Source of the DNA: Candidatus Peregrinibacteria bacterium
Lineage (GTDB): Bacteria; Patescibacteriota; Gracilibacteria; UBA1369; LOWO2-01-FULL-3
Length of the DNA: 10,141 nt
Direction of reading: 5' to 3'
Assembly (NCBI GenBank): GCA_016186245.1
Contig: JACPLZ010000025.1
Coordinates: forward strand, 1 to 10,141
Shown here: piece after piece, positions 1 to 7,563 of the stretch
How positions within the stretch are numbered: the stretch's first letter is position 1
How the letters are laid out: every line of letters starts with the position of its first letter
Notes under the pieces: generated by a model
Databases searched by the model: none
What the model was told of the DNA's origin: nothing
What the model saw: only the letters and a program-made list of their open reading frames with translations
Translations under genes and position numbers: made by a program

Positions 1-67
1 AGCGGCAATGCTTCCCTTTGTAAAGGGCAAATGATACACTTGTCCGGCGAAAAACGTTTATGAAAAT

Positions 68-3000
68 ATGAAAATTGAAAGAAGAATTTTTGGAAAAATA
101 TTTATCGGCGCGGTAATTTTTTTTGTGGCGGGGGTGTTTTTTGCGGATGGAAATATCAGCGGATACATGCGCGAAAATGGGACAAAAGTTTGGACAATAA
201 GGACGGCGCCACTTATATCTTCGGCCGAAATCGTTGCATCGGTTAGGCCGCTTAGTGAAAATTATTCAACAATGGATGAATTTATTTCGGATGAATTAAA
301 TTCCGATTTTGAATTTACTTCTGTCGGCGGATCATGGGAAGAAATTAAACCGGAAGGAACACGTATTGAAAGTGAAGTCAGATTTAAAATTGATGGCGAA
401 TGGGGTGACTGGATTGAAATTGAGGAAGAAGAAGATCTCGTCGATCAAAAACTTCATTATGGAATGGCCTCGACAAATCCAGCCCGCACGATGCGGTATA
501 AATTTTTGCTGTATGGAAATGGCGCGGAAAAGCCGGCGGTGAAAAACGTGGAATGGACGTTTATCAGGGCTGCTGCGCCGGCTGCTGCGCCGGCCGCCGC
601 GCCGGCCGCGCAGAGGGCGATTGCGCCGGTGTTGGCTGAAGCCTCGCAAACAGTCACCGCAAAGCCAGTCCTCAAGCCTCTTTTTGCCGGCGCTATTCCC
701 GATGCAACGGGCATTATTTCACGCGCAAAGTGGGGGGCGGACGAGTCCCTGCGCTACCTCAAAGACAATAGTTCTACGCCTGTTTTAGTCGAGCTCGAGC
801 CGGATTTTTACAAAAAATATGCTGATGAATTGCAGTATTCCAATGTTGTCGAGTCCGATGCAGACGGCAAAAAATACAAGTGGCCTTTGCAATATCCCGA
901 GGCGGTCAAAAAAGTGATTATCCATCACACCGCCACTGACAAAAATCTGGATAATCCCGAACAGGCCATCCGTGATATTTATTATTATCACGCTTCCACA
1001 AGAGGTTGGGGGGATATCGGATATAATTATATTATTGACCGCGACGGCCGGATTTATGAGGGGCGGTTTGGCGGCGAAGGCGTCATTGGCGCGCATTCCG
1101 GTCCGGGAAATCATGGGTCGATCGGCATTGCCGTTTTGGGAAATTATCAGAATGAACCTTTGCCGGATGCTGTCGTAAAATCCATATCTTCATTCATTTA
1201 TAAAAAATCCAAAATCCATAATTTTGAACCTGGAGCGAGCGCTCTTTTTCGCGGAGAATTGATGCCGAATATTTTTGGGCACCGTGATATTATGGCTACC
1301 ACATGCCCTGGAGACTATATTTATAATCTGCTTCCGGTGTTTAGAAATCTCGCTTCGCAGTCGCCGGAAACGCAGCGGAAATTTGTAAAAAATTACGCTT
1401 TCCAGGATCATACGGAACTTTTTTATCTTGAATTAAAACCGGAGGAGGAAAGGAATATCACACTTAGGCTTGAAAATACCGGCAAAATAATTTGGGATAA
1501 TAAAACTTTTCTCGTAGTCGACCAGAATCCGGAATTTAACAGCGTGATTTTATTCCCAACGCAAAACGGAGAAATCCTTGCACCGATGGAAGAAAACGAA
1601 ATCGCGCCAGGTGAAATCGCGACTTTTAAATTTAAAATCAGGGCACAGGCGACTGGCAAAACCGTTACTATGAATTTGACCCCGATTATAAACGGCGCCA
1701 AAAAATTGTTTACATATGTTGTACTGCCGGTCAAAGTCCAGCAGCCGGTTTATCGCTATGAGATTGATAAAATGACCTTGCCGCCGGAGCTGATGAGAAT
1801 TGGAAATTCTTTTGATGGATCGGTGCGGCTGAAAAATACCGGAAATGTTTCCTGGAATGATGTGGTGCTTGCGGGCGCCAGTATTAAAGGGATTTTGCAG
1901 GAAAAATCAGTGAGGCCCGGGCAAATCGGAACTTTCAATTTTACCTTTAATACTGCAAAAAAAAGCGGGTTTTACGAGGAGGTTTTTATTCCAAAAATTG
2001 ATGGGACAGTTTTCCAAAGCGGAGAAAATATTTCTTTCCGCACACTGGTTTACGAGCAGGATTACGATGGTGAATTCGTTGCCAAAAGTGTCATAAATAA
2101 TTTTGAAAAAGAAAAATCCTACAATCTTAATTTTAAATTGCGGAACATTGGCGGGAAATCATGGAACAGGAGTGATTTTAAAATTGCTTTTGTTAAAGAC
2201 AAAAACACGCACATCGATGATTTGAATATTTCACCGGAAAGTATCGCGCCCGGCGATGTTGCCACTTTTAGTTTCACGGTGACTGTGGACAAAAATACGG
2301 AGCTTGGCAAAAAAGTGCTGATGATAAAACCAAAAATTTCCGGATTTTCGCTCGTAACTCCGCCGATCGTTTTTGCTTATGCTGTAAGCAATACTGAGAC
2401 TCCGACTAGTCAAAATGATAAAGTCGAAGGTATTGATGGTTCGGATATCCGTGTGAAAATTGGTTTTTCCGGCGATCCGGAGATTACGGCAAACGGCAAT
2501 TTCGAAGTTTATGCGGGTACGGAAATAATCGACAGTTTGAATTCCGGAGAAATCGGTAAAGTGAGCATGGACAGCGGGCAGTATCGGCTGGACCTGCGCG
2601 GCAAAAATTTTTTGAAGGGCGAACCGGTAAGATTTATTCCAAAAAATGGAGCGATTTTACGAATTGAAAATTTTGACCGCCGTCCGGCATGGAATCTTTC
2701 CATAAATGACAATGAATTTCGGGGAGTGCTGGAGGTACGCGAGGTGGATGGGGAATTGACGGTCATCAATGAGCTGCCATTGGAGCATTATTTAAAAGGG
2801 CTTGCCGAAGCGTCAAACTCCGATCCGATGGAAAAAATAAAAGCGGTGATCATTGCCGCAAGGAGCTACGCTTATTTTTACACGACTGCCGCGGAAAAAT
2901 TTCCGGGCAAACCATATCATCTCGATGATAATCCCGATAATTCCCAGAAATATATGGGATATGCTTTTGAGCAGCGGGCATTGAATATTGTCAGTGCTGT

Positions 3001-3289
3001 GGAGGCAACTTCCGGCAAAATGGTTGGATATAATGGGGCGGTGGTAAAGGCGCCGTATTTCAGCTCGACTGATGGCACTCGTACCAGGAGCGCAGAGGAG
3101 GTTTGGGGCTGGACGAATACGCCGTACCTGATAAGTGTGGATGATTCATTTTGTGATGGTGGTGCGTTTAGAGGGCACGGTGTGGGCTTGAGCGGCTGCG
3201 GCGCGCGGGTTTTGGCTGAGCAGGGGAGGACGTATGAGGAGATTTTGAAGCATTATTATACGGGGGTGGAGGTGGTGGATTTGTGGTAG
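68..3289 (+). CDS. Exported amidase / Ig-like repeats / SpoIID-LytB fusion, cell-wall hydrolase
   Basis: Predicted peptidoglycan hydrolase of 1073 residues acting outside the membrane. Residues 9-26 form a signal peptide or N-terminal anchor after a basic MKIERR start. Residues about 80-165 form a beta-sandwich of the kind seen before PGRP domains, followed by an Ala/Pro linker (168-190). Residues about 215-425 are an Amidase_2/PGRP domain: His286 (IIHHT), Tyr319 (GYNY), His405 (GHRD) and Cys413 (TTCPG) match the zinc and catalytic residues of the family, with Thr411 where T7 lysozyme has Lys128. Three repeats near 450-560, 565-665 and 670-775 share NxGxxxW and APGxxATF-type motifs and resemble FW/Ig-like domains. 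Residues about 860-1068 are SpoIID/LytB, with the presumed catalytic Glu914 (GLAEAS) and GHGVGLSGCGA. The amidase would strip stem peptides and the SpoIID part would cleave the naked glycan; this is inference. The start is ATG 68, because ATG 60 meets a stop after three codons. No clear ribosome site is visible. Confidence 0.93.
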   Translation: MKIERRIFGKIFIGAVIFFVAGVFFADGNISGYMRENGTKVWTIRTAPLISSAEIVASVRPLSENYSTMDEFISDELNSDFEFTSVGGSWEEIKPEGTRIESEVRFKIDGEWGDWIEIEEEEDLVDQKLHYGMASTNPARTMRYKFLLYGNGAEKPAVKNVEWTFIRAAAPAAAPAAAPAAQRAIAPVLAEASQTVTAKPVLKPLFAGAIPDATGIISRAKWGADESLRYLKDNSSTPVLVELEPDFYKKYADELQYSNVVESDADGKKYKWPLQYPEAVKKVIIHHTATDKNLDNPEQAIRDIYYYHASTRGWGDIGYNYIIDRDGRIYEGRFGGEGVIGAHSGPGNHGSIGIAVLGNYQNEPLPDAVVKSISSFIYKKSKIHNFEPGASALFRGELMPNIFGHRDIMATTCPGDYIYNLLPVFRNLASQSPETQRKFVKNYAFQDHTELFYLELKPEEERNITLRLENTGKIIWDNKTFLVVDQNPEFNSVILFPTQNGEILAPMEENEIAPGEIATFKFKIRAQATGKTVTMNLTPIINGAKKLFTYVVLPVKVQQPVYRYEIDKMTLPPELMRIGNSFDGSVRLKNTGNVSWNDVVLAGASIKGILQEKSVRPGQIGTFNFTFNTAKKSGFYEEVFIPKIDGTVFQSGENISFRTLVYEQDYDGEFVAKSVINNFEKEKSYNLNFKLRNIGGKSWNRSDFKIAFVKDKNTHIDDLNISPESIAPGDVATFSFTVTVDKNTELGKKVLMIKPKISGFSLVTPPIVFAYAVSNTETPTSQNDKVEGIDGSDIRVKIGFSGDPEITANGNFEVYAGTEIIDSLNSGEIGKVSMDSGQYRLDLRGKNFLKGEPVRFIPKNGAILRIENFDRRPAWNLSINDNEFRGVLEVREVDGELTVINELPLEHYLKGLAEASNSDPMEKIKAVIIAARSYAYFYTTAAEKFPGKPYHLDDNPDNSQKYMGYAFEQRALNIVSAVEATSGKMVGYNGAVVKAPYFSSTDGTRTRSAEEVWGWTNTPYLISVDDSFCDGGAFRGHGVGLSGCGARVLAEQGRTYEEILKHYYTGVEVVDLW
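569..610 (+). repeat. 12-bp in-frame minisatellite encoding an Ala-Pro linker
   Basis: The unit GCTGCTGCGCCG occurs twice (569-580, 581-592), then as GCCGCCGCGCCG (593-604), then as a partial copy. Each unit encodes AAAP, giving the flexible linker at residues 168-182 between the N-terminal beta domain and the amidase. Being in frame, copy-number change would alter linker length without breaking the protein. It is far more GC-rich than its surroundings. Confidence 0.85.
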
Positions 3290-3309
3290 ATTTTTGCTTT
3301 GCAAAAATC
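3289..3309. repeat. Perfect 9-bp hairpin, repeat family A, possible terminator
   Basis: GATTTTTGC and GCAAAAATC flank a TTT loop. The first G is the last base of the upstream TAG stop. The following bases (CTTTCTCTT) are only partly T-rich, so this is at best an imperfect intrinsic terminator. An almost identical hairpin (loop TTC) lies at 8477-8497, so it is a dispersed repeat rather than a one-off. Confidence 0.6.
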
Positions 3310-3325
3310 CTTTCTCTTCCCCTGT

Positions 3326-3374
3326 GTCATACTGAACTCAGCCTGCCCTGAGCTTGTAGAAGGGTTTCAGTATC
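3326..3374. repeat. GTCAT-type palindromic repeat with long-range stem
   Basis: This begins GTCAT and has outer arms ATACTGAA (3329-3336) and TTCAGTAT (3366-3373), which pair perfectly. Inside are CTCAG/CTGAG arms and a CCCTGAGCTTGTAGAAGGG core, a variant of the AGCTTGTCGAA core seen at 8201-8440. The copy at 9851-9871 has ATCCTGAA/TTCAGGAT arms, so the stem differs by a compensated base pair. Confidence 0.75.
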
Positions 3375-3519
3375 TCTTTTCTTATTACGACACTCTAACT
3401 TACGTCACCACATTTTTTAAAAACACAAATGCGTTATTTTGGCTATCATTAGCTATTATTTTGACTTTCACTGCGCGATATTTTCGATGTCTTGTCCATC
3501 TGACTATCTATCGTAAGTA

Positions 3520-3548
3520 TTGATTCTATCGCCTTTGGTTGATATGGT
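3520..3548 (+). promoter_or_regulatory. Possible sigma70-type promoter for the HNH gene
   Basis: TTGATT (3520-3525) and TATGGT (3543-3548) are 17 bases apart, each matching four of six consensus positions. They would give a leader of roughly 25-30 bases before ATG 3582. The region is AT-rich, so chance matches are likely. No Shine-Dalgarno sequence precedes the start. Confidence 0.25.
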
Positions 3549-3581
3549 AAGTATCTCCTTTATTTTTTAACAAAAAAACAT

Positions 3582-4499
3582 ATGTTGCTATACAAAAATC
3601 TGTCCGATAAAGATTTGTTTTTTCTTTGTAAAGAGTATGGCGAAAAAACTTTGATGTGGAGACGAAAATTTATTGGACTTCTGCCGGAAGTAAACAAGAG
3701 AAGGTTATTTGAAAAACATGGATTTTTTTCTATTTTTGAATTTGCGGCAAAAATGGCTGGAGTTAATGAAAGTCAGGTTAGATTGGCTTTGAATTTGGAG
3801 AAAAAGTTTAGCGACAAAAAAGATTTACATGAATTATTGATAAGTGGAGAAGTTGGAATAAATAAATTGGCAAAAATAGCTTCTATTTCCACTTTGGGAA
3901 ATCAGAAAACTTTGGCAGGACAGGCAAAAATATTACCGTGTAGAGCGCTGGAAACATTGGCAAGAGATGAAAGAATTAGCGAATTTGCGAGCGCTGCCCA
4001 ATGCGGGAATTTCGATAAAAGTCTTCACGTGAATACATCGTCAAAACAAAATTCGCCAGAAGTCAAATTCGGGATTTTTGATAATATCCAACCAAATATT
4101 GAAACATTGAAGCTTTCCCCGGAAATTCAAAAAAGACTTTTAGATCTACAACAGAAAGGCATCGATATCAATCAACTTTTGAAAGAATTTTTAGACCAAA
4201 GAGAAGAAAAAATTGAAAATGAAAAAACAGACATTGCTGAAGATCTAGAGAAAAAATCTAAAAATCCTGCGAAAATATCGAGAACTATTCCTGCTTCTGT
4301 AAAACGAATTATTCAAAAAGAACATGGGACGAAATGCGCTATTCCAACCTGCCAAAAACCATCTGAGCATCTCCATCACACTTTAAGATTTGCCATGAGC
4401 CAAAACCACGATCCACATTACATAGCCCCGTTATGCAGACAGCACCACTTAATAGCACATTCTATAGACAGAAATTTTCAGGAGCATGTTATGATGTAA
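3582..4499 (+). CDS. HNH endonuclease family protein
   Basis: A 305-residue predicted nuclease. The C-terminal 55 residues carry an HNH-type beta-beta-alpha metal finger: Cys252 and Cys257 (CAIPTC), the HLHHT core with His265/His266, His276, then Cys285, His288 and His289 (PLCRQHH) and His293. The paired cysteines/histidines would hold a structural zinc and the HH core would bind the catalytic metal. The N-terminal 200 residues are mostly helical; they include a segment near 29-130 (GLLPEVNKRRLFEKHG, then SGEVGINKLAKIAS) reminiscent of DUF222-type HNH proteins of CPR bacteria. A charged linker spans 200-235. There is no signal peptide and no recognisable partner such as a methylase, so restriction, mobile-element and housekeeping roles are all open. 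The gene is visibly AT-richer than its neighbours and has repeats on both sides, which is consistent with acquisition but not proof. ATG 3582 is the first in-frame start. Confidence 0.85.
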   Translation: MLLYKNLSDKDLFFLCKEYGEKTLMWRRKFIGLLPEVNKRRLFEKHGFFSIFEFAAKMAGVNESQVRLALNLEKKFSDKKDLHELLISGEVGINKLAKIASISTLGNQKTLAGQAKILPCRALETLARDERISEFASAAQCGNFDKSLHVNTSSKQNSPEVKFGIFDNIQPNIETLKLSPEIQKRLLDLQQKGIDINQLLKEFLDQREEKIENEKTDIAEDLEKKSKNPAKISRTIPASVKRIIQKEHGTKCAIPTCQKPSEHLHHTLRFAMSQNHDPHYIAPLCRQHHLIAHSIDRNFQEHVMM

Positions 4500-4518
4500 A
4501 TGCTAAAATAAATTCTGT

Positions 4519-4671
4519 ATGAAAACATTGGGAGAATGTAGGAACACAATTGAGATAGCAGCACGCGATAGTGAATGGCAGCCTTTTTTAGAGAAAGCAG
4601 AAATTCGCGCTATTTTTGATGGTCTACTAAATTCCAGATCTCGAAGATGGATACAACGAGGCGGTGGGTAA
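4519..4671 (+). CDS. Small unrecognised ORF, 50 residues, doubtful
   Basis: The frame runs from ATG 4519 to TAA 4669-4671, starting 19 bases after the HNH gene stop. The product starts MKTLGECRNTIEIAARDSEW and ends in a basic stretch, RSRRWIQRGGG. The first half is a plausible soluble helical sequence, but no family is recognised and no ribosome site is visible. It could be a small gene co-transcribed with the HNH gene, or the remnant of a longer gene cut short before the repeat DNA at 4698. Confidence 0.3.
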   Translation: MKTLGECRNTIEIAARDSEWQPFLEKAEIRAIFDGLLNSRSRRWIQRGGG

Positions 4672-4697
4672 CTATGATTGACCATCATGGACATTTC

Positions 4698-4740
4698 TCA
4701 TGATTATCATTACAGCTTTGACTGCTTGTCGAATCATGAC
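4698..4740. repeat. Diverged copy of the GTCATGGT...ACCATGAC repeat
   Basis: GCTTGTCGAATCATGAC (4724-4740) matches the 3' half of the repeat units at 8234-8260 and 8414-8440 with one change in 17. The left arm TCATGATT (4698-4705) pairs perfectly with AATCATGA (4732-4739), so the change on the right arm is matched by one on the left. The loop is 26 bases, longer than in the 8 kb copies. It lies between two convergent genes. Confidence 0.55.
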
Positions 4741-4745
4741 TTCAT

Positions 4746-4771
4746 GTCATCCCGAATTTATTCCGATATCT
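4746..4771. repeat. Degraded GTCATCC-type repeat
   Basis: GTCATCCCGAATTTATTCC followed by GATATC resembles the element at 9847-9873 (GTCATCCTGAACTTGTTTC, then AGGATC), but its arms no longer pair well. It reaches the TAG stop (4770-4772) of the minus-strand cysteine-rich gene, so that gene ends at the repeat boundary. Confidence 0.4.
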
Positions 4772-6350
4772 ATTCTATGGAGGAAAGATAACATTTTTCG
4801 CAATAGACAGTTGCGAGTGAAACGAGCAACTTTTCCACTCTCCTTTTCCCATACGTCGTCTTAATATCCACCCCACAATTATCACATTTATCTGAAAATA
4901 GCTTTAGCGCGTTACGCATGTTACTGCGGATTTTGTGGCGGCAATCATGGCATTTTCTCGGTATTGGCAAGCCATGTTTGTGATAGAACGAAAGTTCCCG
5001 TTCAATGATCCGGTAATTTTTGCGGCAATCTTCGCAGGCCAAAATTTCTTTTGTGAAATTAAAATCGGCATCCGATGAATTTTCCGGCATCACGGAAACA
5101 GTCGGTGGTTGATAATCTTTTTTTTCATCTTTGCGCCATTTGAAACCCAATGCCAAAGCATGTTTCTCATCAAGCGGGAAATAATCCTGAGCGGCTGTTT
5201 CATTATATGTAAAAAACGACAACGACGGCGGAAAAAAATTGCCAAATTCATTTGTCTGCTTCATGTGTTTATTGATTCGCGGCAGCAATTTTAAATATTC
5301 ATCTTTGGAATATTGTTTATTTAGAATGCAATATTGTTTGTGCTGCATTCCGATGCAGCCAAAACAATTGTCAGCGCGATGCGAACTGTCGCAGTATCTC
5401 AAACTGCTTGAAAAAAATGTATAGATGCAGAAAGCGATATCCGTCGAGCCGCGCGTAACGACAGAGTTATAAATTTTGTCGCATCCCGGCCAGCCTGCAG
5501 AATAACAATTATGGACATCATGAGAATGATCGAGAGATACGCAATTTGAGCAATTTTCACTGTCAAAACCCTCAAAACAGTCGGCGCAATTCCTGCAACC
5601 GGCCATGTGGTCGCCGGTAACATTTTCACAGTTTATATTGTGGGCATAGCGATGAACGGTATTTTTTTTGAGTTGATTGAATTTTTCCATCGCATTCCAA
5701 AAAGAAGCGTGTGTTCCGTCGAAAATTTCTTTTTTTGCCGCTTCAAATTCTTCTTTTGAACATGGCTCATTCATAATATGGAAACTTTTATTTTTCAAAT
5801 TTGTGCAAAAAAGACAGTTGTGGCAGCCAACCAGTTGGAAAGAGAAATAACATTCGCTGCAGTTAAATCCCTCCTGCAGGCCGATACAGTCATAAGCCTT
5901 AATTGTATCAATACACCAGTAACAAATTTCAGAATCAATCAGCAGATAGCAGTCGATGGCGTTTTTAACATTGACCATCCAGTAGCAGTAATCGATATCT
6001 TCGCACCGATACACCAATGCATTGAGATAGCAGTTTCTGGATTCCCTGATGTGGCCGTTATATTCACAATTTTCGGAATTAAAAACAGAGGTTCCTTCCC
6101 GCGGCACAACTTTTTGCAGCTCGGCATATTGTTCAAAAAATGGCCTGCTGAAATCAAAATCACGCCCATAGTCCAGGGCATTCCACTGATCGCTCCACCA
6201 AAAATCATTTTTATAAACTTTAAAAGGCGCATCGGCATGATAGGCGCTTATGATATTTTTGCCGGTTGCATCGCACTTCCGTTTATGGAGTTTTCGCTCA
6301 TTGCGATTGGCCATCAGAAGCCGCATTATTTCGACATTTTCACTGCTCAT
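4770..6350 (-). CDS. Cysteine-rich repeat protein with two C-terminal zinc ribbons, function unknown
   Basis: A 526-residue protein with 36 cysteines and no signal peptide or membrane segment, so probably cytoplasmic. Residues 20-80 hold a conserved-looking head (RKCDATGK, WWSDQW, YGRDFDFSRPFFEQ). Residues 95-182 form a cysteine-rich repeat region whose 13 cysteines are all spaced by multiples of three, with a 21-residue period clearest at 122-184. A SFHIMNEPCSKEEF motif (189-202) closes this module. A second module (241-341) has more Cys-Asn repeats and closes with the matching QYCILNKQYSKDEY (339-352), so the protein looks internally duplicated. The C-terminus has two zinc ribbons: Cys439/442 with Cys467/470 (CEDC, then P.KCHDCR), and Cys489/492 with Cys517/520 (CDNC, TTY, CEKC). 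I recall this architecture as a CPR-wide uncharacterised family; no enzymatic role is evident. It starts 7 bases after the PilW-like stop, so it is probably co-transcribed with the prepilins. Confidence 0.88.
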   Translation of the reverse strand: MSSENVEIMRLLMANRNERKLHKRKCDATGKNIISAYHADAPFKVYKNDFWWSDQWNALDYGRDFDFSRPFFEQYAELQKVVPREGTSVFNSENCEYNGHIRESRNCYLNALVYRCEDIDYCYWMVNVKNAIDCYLLIDSEICYWCIDTIKAYDCIGLQEGFNCSECYFSFQLVGCHNCLFCTNLKNKSFHIMNEPCSKEEFEAAKKEIFDGTHASFWNAMEKFNQLKKNTVHRYAHNINCENVTGDHMAGCRNCADCFEGFDSENCSNCVSLDHSHDVHNCYSAGWPGCDKIYNSVVTRGSTDIAFCIYTFFSSSLRYCDSSHRADNCFGCIGMQHKQYCILNKQYSKDEYLKLLPRINKHMKQTNEFGNFFPPSLSFFTYNETAAQDYFPLDEKHALALGFKWRKDEKKDYQPPTVSVMPENSSDADFNFTKEILACEDCRKNYRIIERELSFYHKHGLPIPRKCHDCRHKIRSNMRNALKLFSDKCDNCGVDIKTTYGKRRVEKLLVSLATVYCEKCYLSSIE

Positions 6351-6357
6351 GATTTTT

Positions 6358-7563
6358 TTATAATCCGCCCGGCAAAACTGTCTTGATCCAGCTTGTATCG
6401 GTGGTTCGCAACAAATCTGTTACCGGCGGATAGGATTGAATTTCGCCGAGGACGCCGACGCTGACGGTATCCTGCACGGTCACATCCGCAAATCTACCCG
6501 GATAGTCCGATGAGGTACTTTCGGCTAAGCCAAGTTTCAAAATAATTGTTACGGCCGGATGCACCTGCAAATCGCGTTCGGCAAAAGCTTTGTATGGATC
6601 CTCAAGAGGAGAAATGATGAATTTTAATTCCTTCACATCGACTCCCAGTGGCGAAATCGGCAAAAACTGGCTTGTATTTATATCAAAAATATCATCAAGA
6701 TTGCCCTGCTCGGCAAGCCGGATTTCATTATCGGCAATATAACTTTGTCCGTCAGTAGCGCCCTGATCCTGCACAAAAGGATATTTTATCATATTGAAAA
6801 TTACAGTCGGATCATAGGAGCATTCAAATTCACTTTTGCAGGAAAAAATATCAACCACGCCATTTTGATCAAGATCGCGGCCTTCCAGGCGCATCAGTCC
6901 AACTGCCCAATCGCCATCAGCATCCTCCTCCGCAATTTTTTTGCGCGCGATGATTGTCTTGCGGGCGCCGCTGCTGTCCAGCAAATATAACTCATCCATC
7001 TCGGTATCAAGGCAATGTCCGATGCCATGATCGCAAATGGCATTGGCCTCAGCCTGACCGATCGCAGTAGACGCATCATAGGGATGCTGGCCTGTCGTAG
7101 TATCGCTCGAATGGGTAAAATAAATTTCACATTTAGAATTTGTCGGCGGATCCTCAAAAACAGAACATTCAATTCCAAGATCGTCGGGATTTGTCGCCTG
7201 ATTGCCATCCAATCTGCGTCCCGGATCGTAAAACCTGCTCGCATAAACCCCATAATTAATTCCATAAAAACGGGAAAGAGAATCCGCCTGGATCACATTC
7301 ATATTATAATATTCCTCATAATCAATCGCGCCGCTCTGCACCTCATTTGCAATTGTTTGAAGAATGAGACGGGCATCCTGATACAGCGGATTTTGGGCCG
7401 CATCAATTTTTTCCGACTGCACTACGTCAATCAGAATCCGCGTGCCGATCAGCGCGGCAACTGTGAAAATGCTCACGGCGATCAGAGCTTCAATAAGGGT
7501 AAAAGCTCTGTGCGCGTGCACGGATTTTCGTCTGGTTTCCGGATTTTTATAATGATAAGTCAT
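6358..7563 (-). CDS. PilW/GspJ-like type IV prepilin (minor pilin)
   Basis: A 401-residue prepilin. The leader, residues 1-20, is basic (MTYHYKNPETRRKSVHAHRA) and is followed by FTLIEALIAVSIFTVAALIG, the standard N-terminal pilin helix. Cleavage is expected at Ala20-Phe21, with Ala instead of the usual Gly at -1. Glu25 is the conserved mature Glu5. The long globular part and the C-terminal AVTIILKLGLAES...R.ADVTVQDTVSVGVL pattern fit the PilW/GspJ type of minor pilin better than the major pilin. Cys133/145, Cys177/184 and Cys242/248 could form disulfides. Residues 230-238 (DLDQNGVVD) match a DxDxNGxxD calcium loop. ATG 7563 overlaps the upstream prepilin frame by 17 bases, indicating translational coupling. 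It probably sits at the tip or priming complex of a type IV pilus or pseudopilus and needs a PilD-type peptidase, which is not in this window. Confidence 0.85.
   Translation of the reverse strand: MTYHYKNPETRRKSVHAHRAFTLIEALIAVSIFTVAALIGTRILIDVVQSEKIDAAQNPLYQDARLILQTIANEVQSGAIDYEEYYNMNVIQADSLSRFYGINYGVYASRFYDPGRRLDGNQATNPDDLGIECSVFEDPPTNSKCEIYFTHSSDTTTGQHPYDASTAIGQAEANAICDHGIGHCLDTEMDELYLLDSSGARKTIIARKKIAEEDADGDWAVGLMRLEGRDLDQNGVVDIFSCKSEFECSYDPTVIFNMIKYPFVQDQGATDGQSYIADNEIRLAEQGNLDDIFDINTSQFLPISPLGVDVKELKFIISPLEDPYKAFAERDLQVHPAVTIILKLGLAESTSSDYPGRFADVTVQDTVSVGVLGEIQSYPPVTDLLRTTDTSWIKTVLPGGL

Noticed and set aside
12..40. Promoter upstream of the wall hydrolase (TGATACACT as extended -10)
   Set aside because: The -10 is only four of six and the -35 (TTCCCT) is poor; the window begins too close to judge. 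The CCCTTT/AAAGGG palindrome at 14-27 has a two-base loop and is unlikely to be a functional hairpin.
3299..3523. Plus-strand 74-codon frame after the wall hydrolase
   Set aside because: Its first third is a translation of the hairpin and GTCAT repeat (ACPELVEG-type sequence) and the rest is low-complexity AT-rich DNA; no ribosome site.
5778..6386. 202-codon plus-strand frame
   Set aside because: Lies antisense to the cysteine-rich gene, whose repeats and zinc ribbons make the minus frame clearly the coding one.
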